This document shows, piece after piece, positions 1 through 9,860 of a stretch of 64,000 bases of DNA (position 1 is its first letter; each line of letters starts with the position of its first letter). A model generated the notes under the pieces. It made no database searches, had not been told where the DNA came from, and saw only the letters and a list, made by a program, of their open reading frames with translations. The translations under genes and the position numbers were made by a program. The DNA is from Emiliania huxleyi CCMP1516 (lineage: Eukaryota > Haptophyta > Isochrysidales > Noelaerhabdaceae): assembly GCF_000372725.1 (NCBI RefSeq), contig NW_005201092.1:410698-474697 (forward strand), written 5' to 3'.

Positions 1-1308
1 AGGGGCAGCCGCATCAGTACCAAGGGAAAAAGCGAGTATGCGCCCTGTTAGGGCCCCCCCCGCCGTCCGCCTCTCGCTCGCTTGGTGGCCGATCCCCCCC
101 CCCACCGCCGCCGCCTCTCGCTCCTCTCTGAGCCCGCGCCGTCGTCGCCGGCGGAGAGGGAGAGGGAGAGGTGGCAGAGCTGGCGGAAGGGGTTCGTCTC
201 GGTGACGGTCAGGCGGGGCGTCGCCGGTCCGCCTACGCTCCGCGCGATCTCGCCTGATCTCGAGGCGATCTCGCTGCGCAGCCGGGCGGGCTGTCCCCGC
301 AGCCGCACCGCCGCCCGAGCCGCCGCGGCCAGAGACGTCGGCTCCTGCGGGTGGGTCAGGGAGGGCAGGGGCGGTGAGACGAGGGGCCGGGAGGGCAGCA
401 GCGGCGACAGTGCGGCGGCGAGGGCGGCGGCGGTGACAGTGGCGGCGGTGGCAGTGGCGGCAACGCTCGGCGGCAAATTCTCAGCCCTTCTCCCCGCCAC
501 TCTCACTTTATCCGGCGCCGCCGCCGCTCGAGGGTGGGCGGCCGTACCTCGGCCACTCCCTGGCCACATCTCGGCCCCATCGCTGCTACCTCTCGCCCTC
601 CGCTCGCCACCGCTCGAGCGTCGGCGGCTTGCCGGCGGAGGAGGAGGCGGCGCTGTCGCCGACAGAGAGCTCAGCGACGAAACGCGGCTGCTCCTCGGCG
701 GCACACGCCTGGCACTGGCGCAGCAGCTCGACCAGCTTGCCCGGGAAGGTCGCAAAGTCCACCAGCAGAGACTGGCGGCGCGGCGGGCGGAGGGCGGCGG
801 TGAGTGCGCCAGCAGCCGTGTAGGGGGCGGTGGGGCGGAAAGGCGGCGGGTGGCGGTGGGGAAGGCGGCAGGCGTGGCGGCGGCGGAGAGGGCAGCGGAG
901 GCGGAGAGGGCAGCGGAGGCGACTGCGGCGACGGCTTGGCCGCGCGCGGTGCCGGTGCAGCAGAGGCGGCGGGCTTGCAAGCGGCACGCGGCACCTGCTC
1001 CGTCTTGAGGGCGTGGAAGTCGTCCTCCGAAAGGTGGAGAGAGTAGAGGAGGTAGGCGTCGGTCTCATCGGTGAGCTGCAGGTTCAGCACGCGCTGCCGC
1101 GCCATCCCGCCCGCCGCCGCCTATGGCCGCAGAGTGGACCCTAAGAAGCGAGGCTGAGCCACGCCGACGCGAGCGTGCACAGGTCTCTGCGCGCCGATCC
1201 GTGCGCCATCTCGACGGTGATCGTGGCGCGGCGGTCCTCGCGGTCGGTGTACTTGAGCGTGACCGGCACTTCGCCGTTGAAGAAGGAGGGCTCTAGGGCC
1301 GACTCCAT
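1..1308 (-). CDS. SAS6: SAS-6 centriole cartwheel protein, 5' part
   Basis: SAS-6 forms the ninefold cartwheel hub of centrioles and basal bodies. The N-terminal head domain can be read across four exons on the minus strand. Exon 1 starts at the ATG at 1308 (MESALEPSFF, then VPVTLKYTDREDRR). Exon 2 (about 1122-993) has LQLTDETDAYLLYSLHLSED and ends at CAG|GTGCCG. Exon 3 starts at 771 with SLLVDFATFPGKLVELL. Exon 4 (from 232) has TETNPFRQLCHLSLSL. These match the family signatures LTDDTDPFF.LY..EEDFQ, LLVDF..FP.K and VETNPFKHLTHLSL in the right order. The rest of the head and the coiled coil lie beyond the left edge. The exon 1 donor is uncertain: a GC donor just after ATG-GCG in 'VEM' fits best by phase. 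Family assignment is secure; exact exon ends are approximate. Confidence 0.86.
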
Positions 1309-1361
1309 TCTGAGCGAAAGCCGGTACTCGCCGTTGGGCTGTGGCCTCTCTCTAGCGGCAA

Positions 1362-1600
1362 ATGTCCGATTTTCTTTTTATTGGCTCCCTTTGCCCGCCG
1401 CCCCTCTCCACCGCCCCCTCGCCAGACACGCCGCCGCCCGCCCGCCTCCTCGACCTCCCCACGGACCTCCTCGTGCGCGCCCTCTCTCAACTGCCACAGC
1501 CCCATCGACATCTGTCCATCCATGTAGCTCACAAAACAACACTCTGTAGCTCCCCGTTCTTTTCCAAGAAAGAAAGAAAGAAAAGGGAAACCCAAGGGAG
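1362..1600 (+). repeat. Partial duplicate of the F-box/RCC1 gene start
   Basis: This stretch encodes PPPARLLDLPTDLLVRALSQ, a diverged copy of PPPTRLLDLPTALLEHILSR in the next gene. It is followed by a stop-rich stretch with an AAAG run (1567-1585). The 24-bp block starting GATTTTCTTTTTATTGG at 1368 recurs at 2063 in the gene's intron, and CCCGTTCTTTTCCA occurs at 1552 and 1613. It reads as a local tandem duplication of an F-box exon and intron, probably not a separate gene. Confidence 0.5.
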
Positions 1601-1665
1601 GGATGGGAGGACCCGTTCTTTTCCATGTACCTCACACGACATACGCGCGGTTTCTTTTTCTCGCG

Positions 1666-2592
1666 ATGTCTGTTTCGCCGTGCCGCAGCTCGCGCCGCCT
1701 CGCCGCCGCCGCAACCCACGCCCCCTCGCCAATCACGCCGCCGCCCACCCGCCTCCTCGACCTCCCCACGGCGCTCCTCGAGCACATCCTCTCTCGCTGC
1801 GAAAGCCCCCTCGACATCGCTCGCGCCGCGGCCCTCTCGCTTCTCTTCCACGCCTCGCTCACGGCAGAGGGCATCCGCTTGTGGGCGCAAGAGCGCGGCT
1901 TCGAGCTGCCGGCGCAGCCAGAGGACGAGAGCTGCGCCGTGCGGTGGCTGTGCTATTCGGCCTTGCTACGCGAGTCCAACCCGCCGGCGAGGGCGGCGGG
2001 AGGCTATACGCACAGCGTCTTCATCGACGGCGAGGGGCGGCTCTCGTCGTGCGGCTGTGCCAGATTTTCTTTTTATTGGCTCCCTTCTTCCTTCCGAAAA
2101 ATCACCTTTCTTTTCCTCGGCTGGAGGCGCGCACAGCCTCGCCCTCACCGCCGATGGCGCCGTCTGGAGCTGGGGCTGGGCAGACGAGCGGGCCAGCTGG
2201 GCCACGGCGACAAGCAGGACCAGCTGCTGCCGAAGAAGGTCGAGGCCTTTGCTGGCCGGCGCGTCGTCGCCGTCTCGGCAGGATCCCGCCACAGCCTCGC
2301 CCTGTCCGCCGACGGCGCCGTCTGGAGCTGGGGCGAAGGATACTACGGCGAGCTGGGCCACGGCGACACGCATAGGCAGCTGCTGCCGAAGAAGGTCGAG
2401 GCCTTTGCTGGCCGGCGCGCCGTCGCTGTGTCGGCTGGAGCGTACCAAAGCCTCGCCTGCACCGCCGACGGCGCCGTCTTCACGTGGGGCAAGGGCGAAG
2501 ACGGCTGCCTAGGACACGGAGAGGACCTGTCGAACCAGCTACTGCCCAAGAAGGTCGAGGCGCGGCCGCCCAGCACGCCCGCATCCGCTTGA
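1666..2592 (+). CDS. F-box-like / RCC1-repeat protein, short and probably damaged
   Basis: The start at 1666 gives a Pro-rich N-terminus, an F-box-like helix pair (LLDLPTALLEHILSRCESPL) and then RCC1 blades. RCC1 repeats form a beta-propeller used for guanine-nucleotide exchange or protein binding. The unit is LLPKKVEAFAGRRVVAVSAG followed by SLALSADGAVWSWG, and about three units are visible, against seven in a full propeller. A 70-nt GT-AG intron at 2057-2126 (pyrimidine-rich, phase 1) joins CGC to AHSLALTADG. Near 2190 the frame slips between WSWG and QLGHGD, and the last unit ends in an unrelated tail (RPPSTPASA). Either the gene is decaying or the assembly has an indel. Neighbours give no functional clue. 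Confidence 0.6.
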   Translation: MSVSPCRSSRRLAAAATHAPSPITPPPTRLLDLPTALLEHILSRCESPLDIARAAALSLLFHASLTAEGIRLWAQERGFELPAQPEDESCAVRWLCYSALLRESNPPARAAGGYTHSVFIDGEGRLSSCGCARFSFYWLPSSFRKITFLFLGWRRAQPRPHRRWRRLELGLGRRAGQLGHGDKQDQLLPKKVEAFAGRRVVAVSAGSRHSLALSADGAVWSWGEGYYGELGHGDTHRQLLPKKVEAFAGRRAVAVSAGAYQSLACTADGAVFTWGKGEDGCLGHGEDLSNQLLPKKVEARPPSTPASA

Positions 2593-3440
2593 CCAACCGC
2601 AAGATCCTTGCCAGTGTGAAGTCTATGCGCAGTTTGCAGGGCCCGACCCACGTACTTGAGACTTGTGTGTTTTTGCGTGGGCATGTCATGACCAGCGCGT
2701 TGAGAGAGCGGAATAAAACTCTCCCCCCCCAGAACGCGCACGAACGGCATCTCAAAACGGACAACGCGAGCTGTGGTGCGCCTGCGTGGTGGCTGTGCGC
2801 GCGTGCAAGCCCTGCTGGCTCCGCGACTCACAGGGCGGGCTGCGGGTCCAGGCCGCCCGCGCTCAGCAGGCAAGAGCCGAGCGCCGTGCGCGCGCGCGCC
2901 AGATCAACCGCCTTGCGCGCAAGGCTCAACGCTCGGGCGTTGACCGCACCGCGTACCCTCCCCACTCCCGCCTCTCATTTGTGTCACACCACGCGGAACG
3001 CATCTCCATCGCGTCGGTGAAGGGGGTGAACCGCGCCATCCTCGATCGCCGTACAAAGCTCGCTTCCGAGCTCTCACGCCGCGCGTAGGGCCCTTAGGGG
3101 CCTAGAGAACACACCCCCCTCTCCCTTTTCTCCCAGTAAGCTAAAAACGTAAAGGTACAATGAACACACCAGTGAGGGAGGGCGAGACGATCGAGGGGTC
3201 CCGTACCATGCGGAATCGACCCTATCCAGTGCTCAAGTGCTCAAGGTACAATGAAAAAGCGCCGCAATGTGCAGGATCATAGGAGGGACGTGTTCGGGAC
3301 GCCAGTCCCTTCCTCGGCCGGCTCCTGAGGTGTTGGCCCGTCTCCCGTCCCCGTCGCCACCTCCCGTGTCCGTCTCCACCTTGGACCTCCCGTCTCCACC
3401 TTGGGAGAGGCAGCTGCCCAGTTCTCGGTAGCACGCACGC
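2593..3440. other. Intergenic stretch with a 100-codon ORF (2786-3088) and a dispersed repeat
   Basis: After the RCC1 gene there is an AATAAA-like signal (2711). A plus-strand ORF at 2786-3088 encodes an Arg-rich peptide (RARQINRLARKAQRSGVDR; GVNRAILDRRTKLASELS). The charged helices faintly recall ribosomal protein L20, but key L20 positions are not convincing and I do not assign it. It could equally be an exon or an element remnant. The rest up to 3440 holds the repeat at 3158-3243 and no other gene I recognise. Confidence 0.3.
3158..3243. repeat. Dispersed repeat, inverted partner at 11413-11483
   Basis: The 71 bp from CAATGAACACACCAG to GACCCTATCCA recur in inverted orientation at 11413-11483 with one visible mismatch. 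The next 18 bp (TCCAGTGCTCAAGTGCTC) recur inverted at 10104-10121. The partners lie in the part of copy A that copy B lacks, so this may be an end of a mobile non-coding element. Confidence 0.7.
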
Positions 3441-5012
3441 ATGCCGCTCAACGCCCTCTGCAAGTGCTGCCGCCAGAGCCGCACCAAGTGCGACATGATC
3501 CAGCCGGACGGGACGGTGCGCGAGTGCTCCCGCTGCAAGAGGCTCGGCCTACTGTGCATCCCCGAAGAGGACAGGCGCAAGCTCGGCAAGGGCCGCAGCA
3601 AGGGCCAAAAGGCGACGGTGGAGCTCTCCTCGCGCACCATCGCGGAGCAGGGAGGGGCGCTGCTTCCGACTGACTTCGGGCCGGCCCTCGTGTCTGCCGC
3701 CACGCTTTCCAAGTGCTCCTCTTCGGCTGGCTGGCACCCGTCCATCTGCGAGCCGGCGCAGGTCCCCATCCAGGTCTCCGTGTCCGTGTCGACCGCCGAC
3801 GAGGCCGTGGAGCTCGGCAGGATCTTTGGCCAGATGGCCTCCTACATGACAAAGCTGCTCGTGATGGCCTGCTCGCACGGCAACCGTCTCTCTGACCGCA
3901 ACGTGCTGATGGGAGCGCTGCACGTCGTCCTCGACGTCGCGGAGAAGCGCAACTGCTGCTCCCTGACGGCCTTTGCGATGCGGTCGGCCCACCAGCTCGG
4001 CTTCAAGATGTCGGACATCCAGCTCAAGGAGGGGGCCGTCTATACATCTCCCCTCCCCCTCTCCGTCCCGGACGTCGTCATGGACCTCTTCAGCTCGCCC
4101 TGCCTTGTCTTTGCCCGCATGTTCGACGGGACCAGCTATCGAAACGCGCCCAACGCCCACCTCACGGAGCACCTCGGATTTCTCTCCGCCGACAAGGTGG
4201 TCCCCCACGCCATGAAATCGGCCGCCGGACCCCCGCAGCTGCTCAACCTGCTCCTCGAGAAGGAGGCGGATCGGCAGCGGCTGCTGAAGGCCTTTGCCGA
4301 GGCGCTGAGCATGCCGCTGTCGCCCGTCGAGTCCAAGCAGGAGGGCGTCACGGTCACGATGGGCCAGGTGCAGATCGACGGACCGTTCGTGCTCAAGATG
4401 AGGCGGGGAAGCCAGTTCGTGCAGGGCCTCTCGAAGCTGGGCGTCGCGCTCGAGCTCGGTGCCGAGTCGGACGAGGTGGCGGTCTCCTTCACGGGCCACG
4501 TGCGGCGCGTGCTCGTGCGCGAGGCTGGGAGCAGCCGCATCCCGTGCAGCTTCTTCATGAGCGCTTTCTCGCCGTTTGGCGCCGACGGAGGGGGCGTACT
4601 CCAGGTCCGCGACAGCGGCCGCCCCGGCCAGCTAAAGCGGCCGCTGGAGGCTCCGCGCGCCCCACCCGCCCCGTCGTGCGCGCCTCTTTCGCCTCCCTCG
4701 ACGCCGCCCGCGCCCCTGTGTGCCGTCGGCGTCGCCTCGCCGGAGAAGCACCCGCGGAGGTCGACCGGCCCTCGATCGCGCGCCTCGTGGACGCAATACA
4801 TCGCCACGGCGCCGGCCGCGGCGCCGCCCGGCCCCTCCTCCGCCGTGAGCGCGATCACGAGCCACCCCAGGTTCGAGGAGGTGAAGGGAGAGCTTCTGGG
4901 CGGCGCATCCCCGGAGCAGGTGGTGATGGGCCTCACGGGGAGCGCGCCGGAGCTGGCGCAGCTCATCATCGCCAACCAGGACACCGTCAAGGCGCTGCTC
5001 CTGAAGGGAGGT

Positions 5013-5064
<52 letters not shown>

Positions 5065-5237
5065 GCGCGGGCGCGGGGGGCGACAAGATTGACGACTCGT
5101 GCGACGGCCAGCTGTCATCTGTGAGCGAGGAGGAGCTGTGCGCCATGATCGACGACGATGTGATGGCCGATTGCGCGCGTTGCGTCCAGCTCTGCGGCGG
5201 CGAATCGCTCATCTCAGAGGTGCTCGCGCTGATCTGA
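3441..5237 (+). CDS. Zn2Cys6 (fungal-type) binuclear cluster transcription factor
   Basis: An intronless 598-residue protein. Residues 7-39 form a complete Zn(II)2Cys6 DNA-binding domain: C7-x2-C10-x6-C17-x11-C29-x2-C32-x6-C39, with the expected basic stretch RQSRTKC between the second and third Cys. Downstream (about 100-380) is a mostly helical region with no family I recognise, then a Pro/Ser-rich segment (about 400-470). A short helical patch (about 475-520) precedes a run of about 22 Gly-Ala residues encoded by a GCGGGC repeat. The tail is acidic (DDSCDGQLSSVSEEELCAMI) and could be an activation region. It is probably a nuclear sequence-specific regulator. The ATG at 3441 lies only six codons before the cluster, as in many members. 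Target and inducer are unknown. Confidence 0.85.
5012..5079. repeat. Coding (GCGGGC)n microsatellite, Ala-Gly run
   Basis: A hexanucleotide run with GCGGGC and GCGGGT variants lies inside the Zn2Cys6 gene and encodes alternating Gly-Ala. It stays in frame, so length changes would add or remove Gly-Ala pairs. Confidence 0.9.
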
Positions 5238-5632
5238 GTGCGAGCCTCGGTGTACAGGTTTCATCGTGTCCATTATGCGCTGTCTGCCTTGCTGTCTGCC
5301 AGACTTAGTCTGCGCGTCCCTCCCTGCGCGCTGTGCTCGAGGCGCTGTGGTCATTGTGTACACGTTCTTACCCTGTGTGCTGTGCTCTTAGTAGGAAAAG
5401 GAAAAGAAAAATCGTAAGCCTAGCTCAAAAGAAAAGCAAAAACACCATTCTCAGGCCCACAGAGCACAAGAAGAGCACAGTCATCGCCCGCACCAAGAGT
5501 AGACGTCATCCAAATCGACCGCCGCGGCTCCGTGTCGAGAACGGAAGCTCGCGGTCGCCACAACCCCATTTTTTTCTGTTGTTGACCGGGACGCCTGCTT
5601 TGAGAGCTCGAAGTGCTGTGCAGCTCGCACGC
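5238..5632. other. 3' flank of the Zn2Cys6 gene
   Basis: Apart from A-rich stretches (5395-5445) that could hold 3'-end signals, I see no gene in this interval. A T-run lies near 5571. Confidence 0.4.
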
Positions 5633-5960
5633 ATGAGCCTCTTAGAGCGCCTAGGTGGCTCATCGGACCTCTTCCTCGTCGCACCGATCCGAGACTTCCC
5701 TTGCCTCAAATGCTTGGGATTGTTCACCGCCCTCGTGCAGCTTGCCACGATGATGCTCATCTTCGTGTCCTTCAGCCTCGACGACGACGCACACAAGCTT
5801 GGGACGGACCCGATGAAGAAGCCGGACTACATCGGACAAGCCCCGACCGACGTTGAGCTTCTGCCCCGCACACCCCCACCCCCCTCCGCTCCGCACGAAC
5901 ACCCAGGCCCGACACGCACATACAAGACAAACCTGGCGTTCTTGCTCTCAAAAGAAAAAG
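5633..5960 (+). CDS. Possible first exon of a membrane protein
   Basis: The ATG at 5633 opens MSLLERLGGSSDLFLVAPIR, then a clear hydrophobic helix (FTALVQLATMMLIFVSF, about residues 32-50), then a hydrophilic segment (PMKKPDYIGQAPTDVELLPR). The frame then runs into Pro-rich, low-complexity sequence that looks intronic. I find no later exon that clearly belongs to it before the purine tract and copy A. It may be a broken gene or a gene whose remaining exons I cannot identify. No family is recognised. Confidence 0.35.
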
Positions 5961-6434
5961 AAAAAAGGAATGAGGAGACCAGCGGGGGAGACTCCCCGCC
6001 TATGCAACACCCCACGCAGGGAGGGGCTGCCATCGCCGAAGCTGTGCCTAAGCATAACTCCAAAACCCGCAGCGGCCCAGGGGGCCTTGGGGGCAGCCTG
6101 CCGGACCGCCGCTGCACGGGGCTAAGCACCAGAAGATGAATGTAGTTGATGGATCGGGCTATCGTCCGTGCCTCCCCTCTATACGTCAGAGTGGGACCTA
6201 CGCCGCGCCGGGCAAGGGGCGCGCCCGGTCCTCGACGGAGCCGCACGCCCCAAACGACCCAGGCGGCAAGTAGTCGTCGTTGAACCTCCGGCATGTAGTT
6301 GCCCGTGGTTAGCGCCCGTCCGCCCTCCGCCGTCCGCCGTCCGTCGCTTCGTGTGACCAGCGGAGAAAGAAGTTTACCTACCTTACCTTGTGTGACCAGC
6401 GGAGAAAGAAGTGTACCTCACCTTACCTTATATC
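5961..6434. other. Non-coding, with a tandem repeat of about 39 bp
   Basis: The block GTGTGACCAGCGGAGAAAG followed by an ACCTT run occurs twice in tandem (6351-6428). The same ACCTT/AAGGT pentamer run is seen at 11545-11572 and 18419-18440, so it is a dispersed simple repeat. No gene recognised. Confidence 0.5.
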
Positions 6435-6860
6435 GAGGGTCTGGAGAAGGGGGGGAGGCGGTGGAGAAGGGGGCGGTGGGGTGGGACCGGGAGGCCGTGG
6501 GGGGCGGCAGAGAGGGGGGCGGCGGCAGAAGGGGCGGCGAGGGAGAGGACTGGGGAGGCGGCGGCGGGGGGGGGGAAGATGACGGGGGTAGGAGGGGGAG
6601 CGGCGAAGGAGGCGGTGGAGGTGGCGGGGGGGCGAGGGGGGGCGAGGGGGGGGTCGGCGAAGTTGGGGGCGATAAAGGAAGAGGCGGCTGAGGGGGAGGC
6701 GGGCCAGACGGGAAGGGAGGAGACGACCCGGGGAAGGCGGTGGAGGAAAGGATGGCGAGGGAGGCGACGGGGGAGGCGGCGGCGGCGGGAGAAGGAGGAG
6801 GAGGTGGGAGGGGGAATGGCAGGGGAGGTGGCGGCGTCGGGGGGGGGGGGGGGGGGTAGG
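6435..6860. repeat. Purine-rich, G-rich tract
   Basis: About 430 bp on the plus strand are almost entirely G and A (GGGGGAGGCGG-like, ending in a long G-run at about 6839-6856). Open frames here encode only Gly/Arg-rich or Pro-rich low-complexity sequence. It abuts the left end of duplication copy A. Confidence 0.8.
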
Positions 6861-7913
6861 GGAGGCGGCAATGAAAGAGTTGGCGAGGGCGGAAGCGGTG
6901 ACAGAAAGGGCGTAAACGGCGTCACAAAGCCCGCCGATTTTGATCGACAATCGCGAGATCGACCGCCGTCGACCAGAGAAGCCTGTGGCTTGGGGCACCA
7001 CCCCGGACTCAACGCAAACACTCGCGGCATCATGGCAGACGATGTGTCAGCTGGGAGAGAGGACAGCCCCGTGTCCCAGCTCGGACGGAGGCTCAGTGGG
7101 ATGTGGGGCGACAATGGGCCGCCCACAGAGGCCAAGAAGTGGCTGAAGCACAAGGCGGCGATCGGCAAGCGCAGCACCACGGAGAAGATGAATCGCGCGA
7201 TCTTTCTCAAGAACCATAAGGTGCTCTCCTTCCCCGAAGCCAAGGCGAGCGACGCGTTCAAGGCGTACCTCAAAGCAGAGGAGGTGTTCCTAAAGACCGA
7301 GGAGTGCCTCCTCGCCAGCTACGCCGAGCTGGTGGCCTTCCAGGCGCCTCTCCCGCCAGCCACGCCGTGACTCGCAATCCTTCTCCTGAGATCTCGATCC
7401 ATGCCCGGCGCCAGGCGGGCCTCAGTCCCTTCGCAGCGAGCTTGGCTGCCGGCGCGCGTGCCTTTGCGGTGGACGGCGCGCTTGGTCCCTCGCTGGCGCC
7501 CTCTGGCTCCGCCGCCTTCTCCACCGCCATGAGCGCGGCGGAGCTCGCCTTCAAGACGAAACTGGCAGACGCGATGGCCGCGCCAGCCTAGATGCGGAAG
7601 CAGAGGCGCTCCCCAGATCTCCCCATATCTCGAGGCCTGGCGCGGGAGCATAACCCGTGTGTCCAAACTGGCGCTCGAGACGACGCGTGGGCGCGGCGGC
7701 ATCCCCGCTGTCGTCAGCGGCATTCGTAGCCCTCGCATTCACGCGATGCTCTGAGTACACCGCTCGACGCCGCACTCCCACCTCCCCACCACCACCACCA
7801 CGCTAAAGTGCTCATGGCTGTGTAGGAGACCGCCATCCTGCCGTCGGTACGGCGCAAGGCCACCGCGATGGCCGCCGTCCGGCGCCCTAGATGCAGACGA
7901 GACGCGCCGTGCG

Positions 7914-8048
7914 TTGCGGCTAGCAGTCGAAAGGCGTCACGGCCTCGGGAGATTACCCGAGATTACCCGAGATTACCCGAGCGGCTAGCAGTCGACAGGC
8001 GTCACGGCCTCGGGAGATTACCCGAGATTACCCGAGATTACCCGAGCG
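7914..8048. repeat. 65-bp intronic VNTR, two units in copy A
   Basis: The unit is GCGGCTAGCAGTCG plus GGCGTCACGGCC followed by three CCGAGATTAC steps. Starts at about 7914, 7979 and 8044 give two full units and part of a third. Copy B has five full units. Confidence 0.9.
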
Positions 8049-8354
8049 GCTAGCAGTCGACAGGCGTTACGGCCTCGGCTGCCTTCAGCTGTGTTCGCTG
8101 CGCGCGTGGCCCGTGACACTCAATGCGCCGCGAGTGCACTGCAGACTCCGCGCTGCCCGCCCGCTGCACTAGGTGTGGCAGCACATCTCGGAGCTGCAGG
8201 TGCGTACCAGCAACCGTCCTCCTCCTCACTAGCGGTTGTGAGGAGCCCATGGCTTGTCACCATCGGCTGTTCGGAGCTGCAGGTGCTGAAGCTGAACGCA
8301 GACTATTACGCGGACAAGTACCAGAGGCTGCAGGAGAAGGCGGGCACGCAGCAG

Positions 8355-8531
8355 GCCAGCAAGAGATCACCCGAGATCACCCGAGATCACCCGAGATCAC
8401 CCGAGATCACCCGAGCCAAGGCCGAGCAGCCGCGAGACGGATACACCGCGGCGTACCTTACCTCGGCTGCACCTCGGCTATACCCCGGCTAATCTCGGCT
8501 AATCACGGCTAATCTCGGCTAACCTCGGCAG
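8355..8531. repeat. Intron with opposing CCGAGATCAC and CTCGGCTAAT arrays
   Basis: A GC-AG intron (CAG|GCCAGC to GGCAG|GCCAAG). Its 5' half holds five CCGAGATCAC units (8366-8413) and its 3' half holds CTCGGCTAAT-type units (8453-8529). The CCGAG and CTCGG cores are reverse complements, so the RNA could fold back and bring the splice sites together. Confidence 0.75.
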
Positions 8532-9088
8532 GCCAAGCTCGACGACAACCGCGAGAAGAGCGAGGCGGCGTCGGCGGCGTGAGACGAGGCGTCGGCCGCG
8601 CTGCTGGTCGTATTTCAGGGCTACGCGGCCATCGGCACCTCTCTGCTCCGTAGTCGCTCTCCTTCACACCCTCCCTCCTCTACGCGCCTCTCCTCTCTTT
8701 TCGTAGGCAACACTCTGCTCTGCCGCGAGTTCGAGCTGCTGAAGAGCGCGCAGGCAGAGGGCAGCAGTAGCCAGCAGCCCGTTGCTCTAAAGGTGCTGCC
8801 CGGGCCCGCGCCTGAGCAAAAACATCCGGACGCCCACAGGCGGAGGCATACGAGGCCATGTCGGCCGAGGTGGCCGCGCTGGAGCTGCAGCGCCCCAAGT
8901 ACCAGGACGAGAGACCCGACGTCGAGCTGCCGGAAGTTGGAGGCGGGACAGTCGGCCTCGCTTCGCTCGCCCGCGCCTCCAGCGCGGCGTCGGAGCCCGA
9001 CGAGGCCGCGCCACCGCTCTCTCCGCGGGCGGTAGAGGGGGAGGGGGGGGATTCGCCTTCCAACCCGACTCCGGTCGAGTTGAGCTGA

Positions 9089-9860
9089 GATGCCTTTGGT
9101 TTCGGCGGTGGCTTACGTGGGAAAACGGTGGTGTTTCCGGCTGTGCCCGGACGGTACGTACGTTGGAGCGGGTGACAAATCTACAATGTGCATGATCCTG
9201 TTCCGACGACGAGGTTTTTCTTTTTCTTGTGCGCGATACATCCTGCAGGTGTGTATGTCCGCCTCCAGCCCCCCCCCCCTGGCAGCCGCCCCCGCCGGGT
9301 TGTTGTGCAGTATATGGGCCACGATGTCTCAAATATGAAGGGGTTTTGACTCCTACCGCGTACCGGCTCCTGTCACTCTCCTGTGTCCTGACGCTATCCC
9401 TGGCAGCTCTAATGACCAGGATCAGTAGTGTTGTGATAGAGGGTGCCCATACTAGCGCAGGAGCTGCCACACTCGCCCGGACCGTCCCCTTCTGGGGCCG
9501 GTTCCGCAGCCCGCGAGAGCCGACAGCGGGGCCGTGCCGCGGGTGCCTACTGCCGAGTGCCACAAACACTGCGCCGTCCCGCCATCACCTACAGGCTGTC
9601 TTTGTGATGGTTGGGATGTCCAAACGCCACCATCTTGGCTCTTGCGACCTCAAACCCGCGAGCTGCATGCGTGGTCGTGACGTCGACAGACGCCCGATGA
9701 CCACGGTGAAGCTGAGCCGGAACGAGTCGATAAATCTCGTCTGAGCCCGTGGCGGTCGCCGGCTGAGTCGCTGTGCACGGGCCGGTACCTCAGGCGTCAC
9801 CTCCGCAGCCTCAGGTCTCACACTCCATCACCTCCGACGGGACGCCTTCGGTGGCACGCT
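9089..9860. other. Downstream of the coiled-coil gene, conserved in both copies
   Basis: This is the 3' flank of the coiled-coil gene and is almost identical to 29063-29834. Long open frames exist on both strands, but none shows a domain or a frame-specific difference from copy B that would argue for coding. No gene is called. Confidence 0.4.

Larger units (their letters stand above)
7032..9088 (+). pseudogene. Coiled-coil (possibly BAR-like) gene, copy A, with an in-frame stop
   Basis: Visible exons: 7032 onward (MADDVSAGREDSPVSQLGRR to YAELVAFQ, GC donor after CAG); about 7440-7580 (MSAAELAFKTKLADAM); a 27-nt microexon 8173-8199 (VWQHISELQ); 8283-8354 (LKLNADYYADKYQRLQEKAG); 8532 to about 8653 (AKLDDNREKSEAASAA); a short exon with TLLCREFELLKSAQAEG; and a last exon (AYEAMSAEVAALELQRPKY to ELS, stop 9088). 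The long amphipathic helices, and an FKAYLKAEEVFLK-type segment near the start, suggest a helical-bundle membrane-curvature protein such as BAR, but no diagnostic motif proves it. Codon 8580-8582 is TGA where copy B has TGG, so this copy is probably inactive unless it is a base-calling error. The first ATG after a purine-poor leader is chosen because it is shared with copy B. Confidence 0.55.

Noticed and set aside
48-1144. Overlapping plus-strand frames opposite SAS-6
   Set aside because: Low-complexity antisense frames; the minus strand carries recognisable SAS-6 motifs in order.
2786-3088. Ribosomal protein L20 homologue
   Set aside because: Only a vague resemblance of basic helices; the conserved L20 core is not present.
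6411-7370. Single 319-codon ORF joined to the purine tract
   Set aside because: The first 200 codons are Gly/Arg low complexity from the polypurine tract; the real start is the conserved ATG at 7032, matching copy B at 26816.
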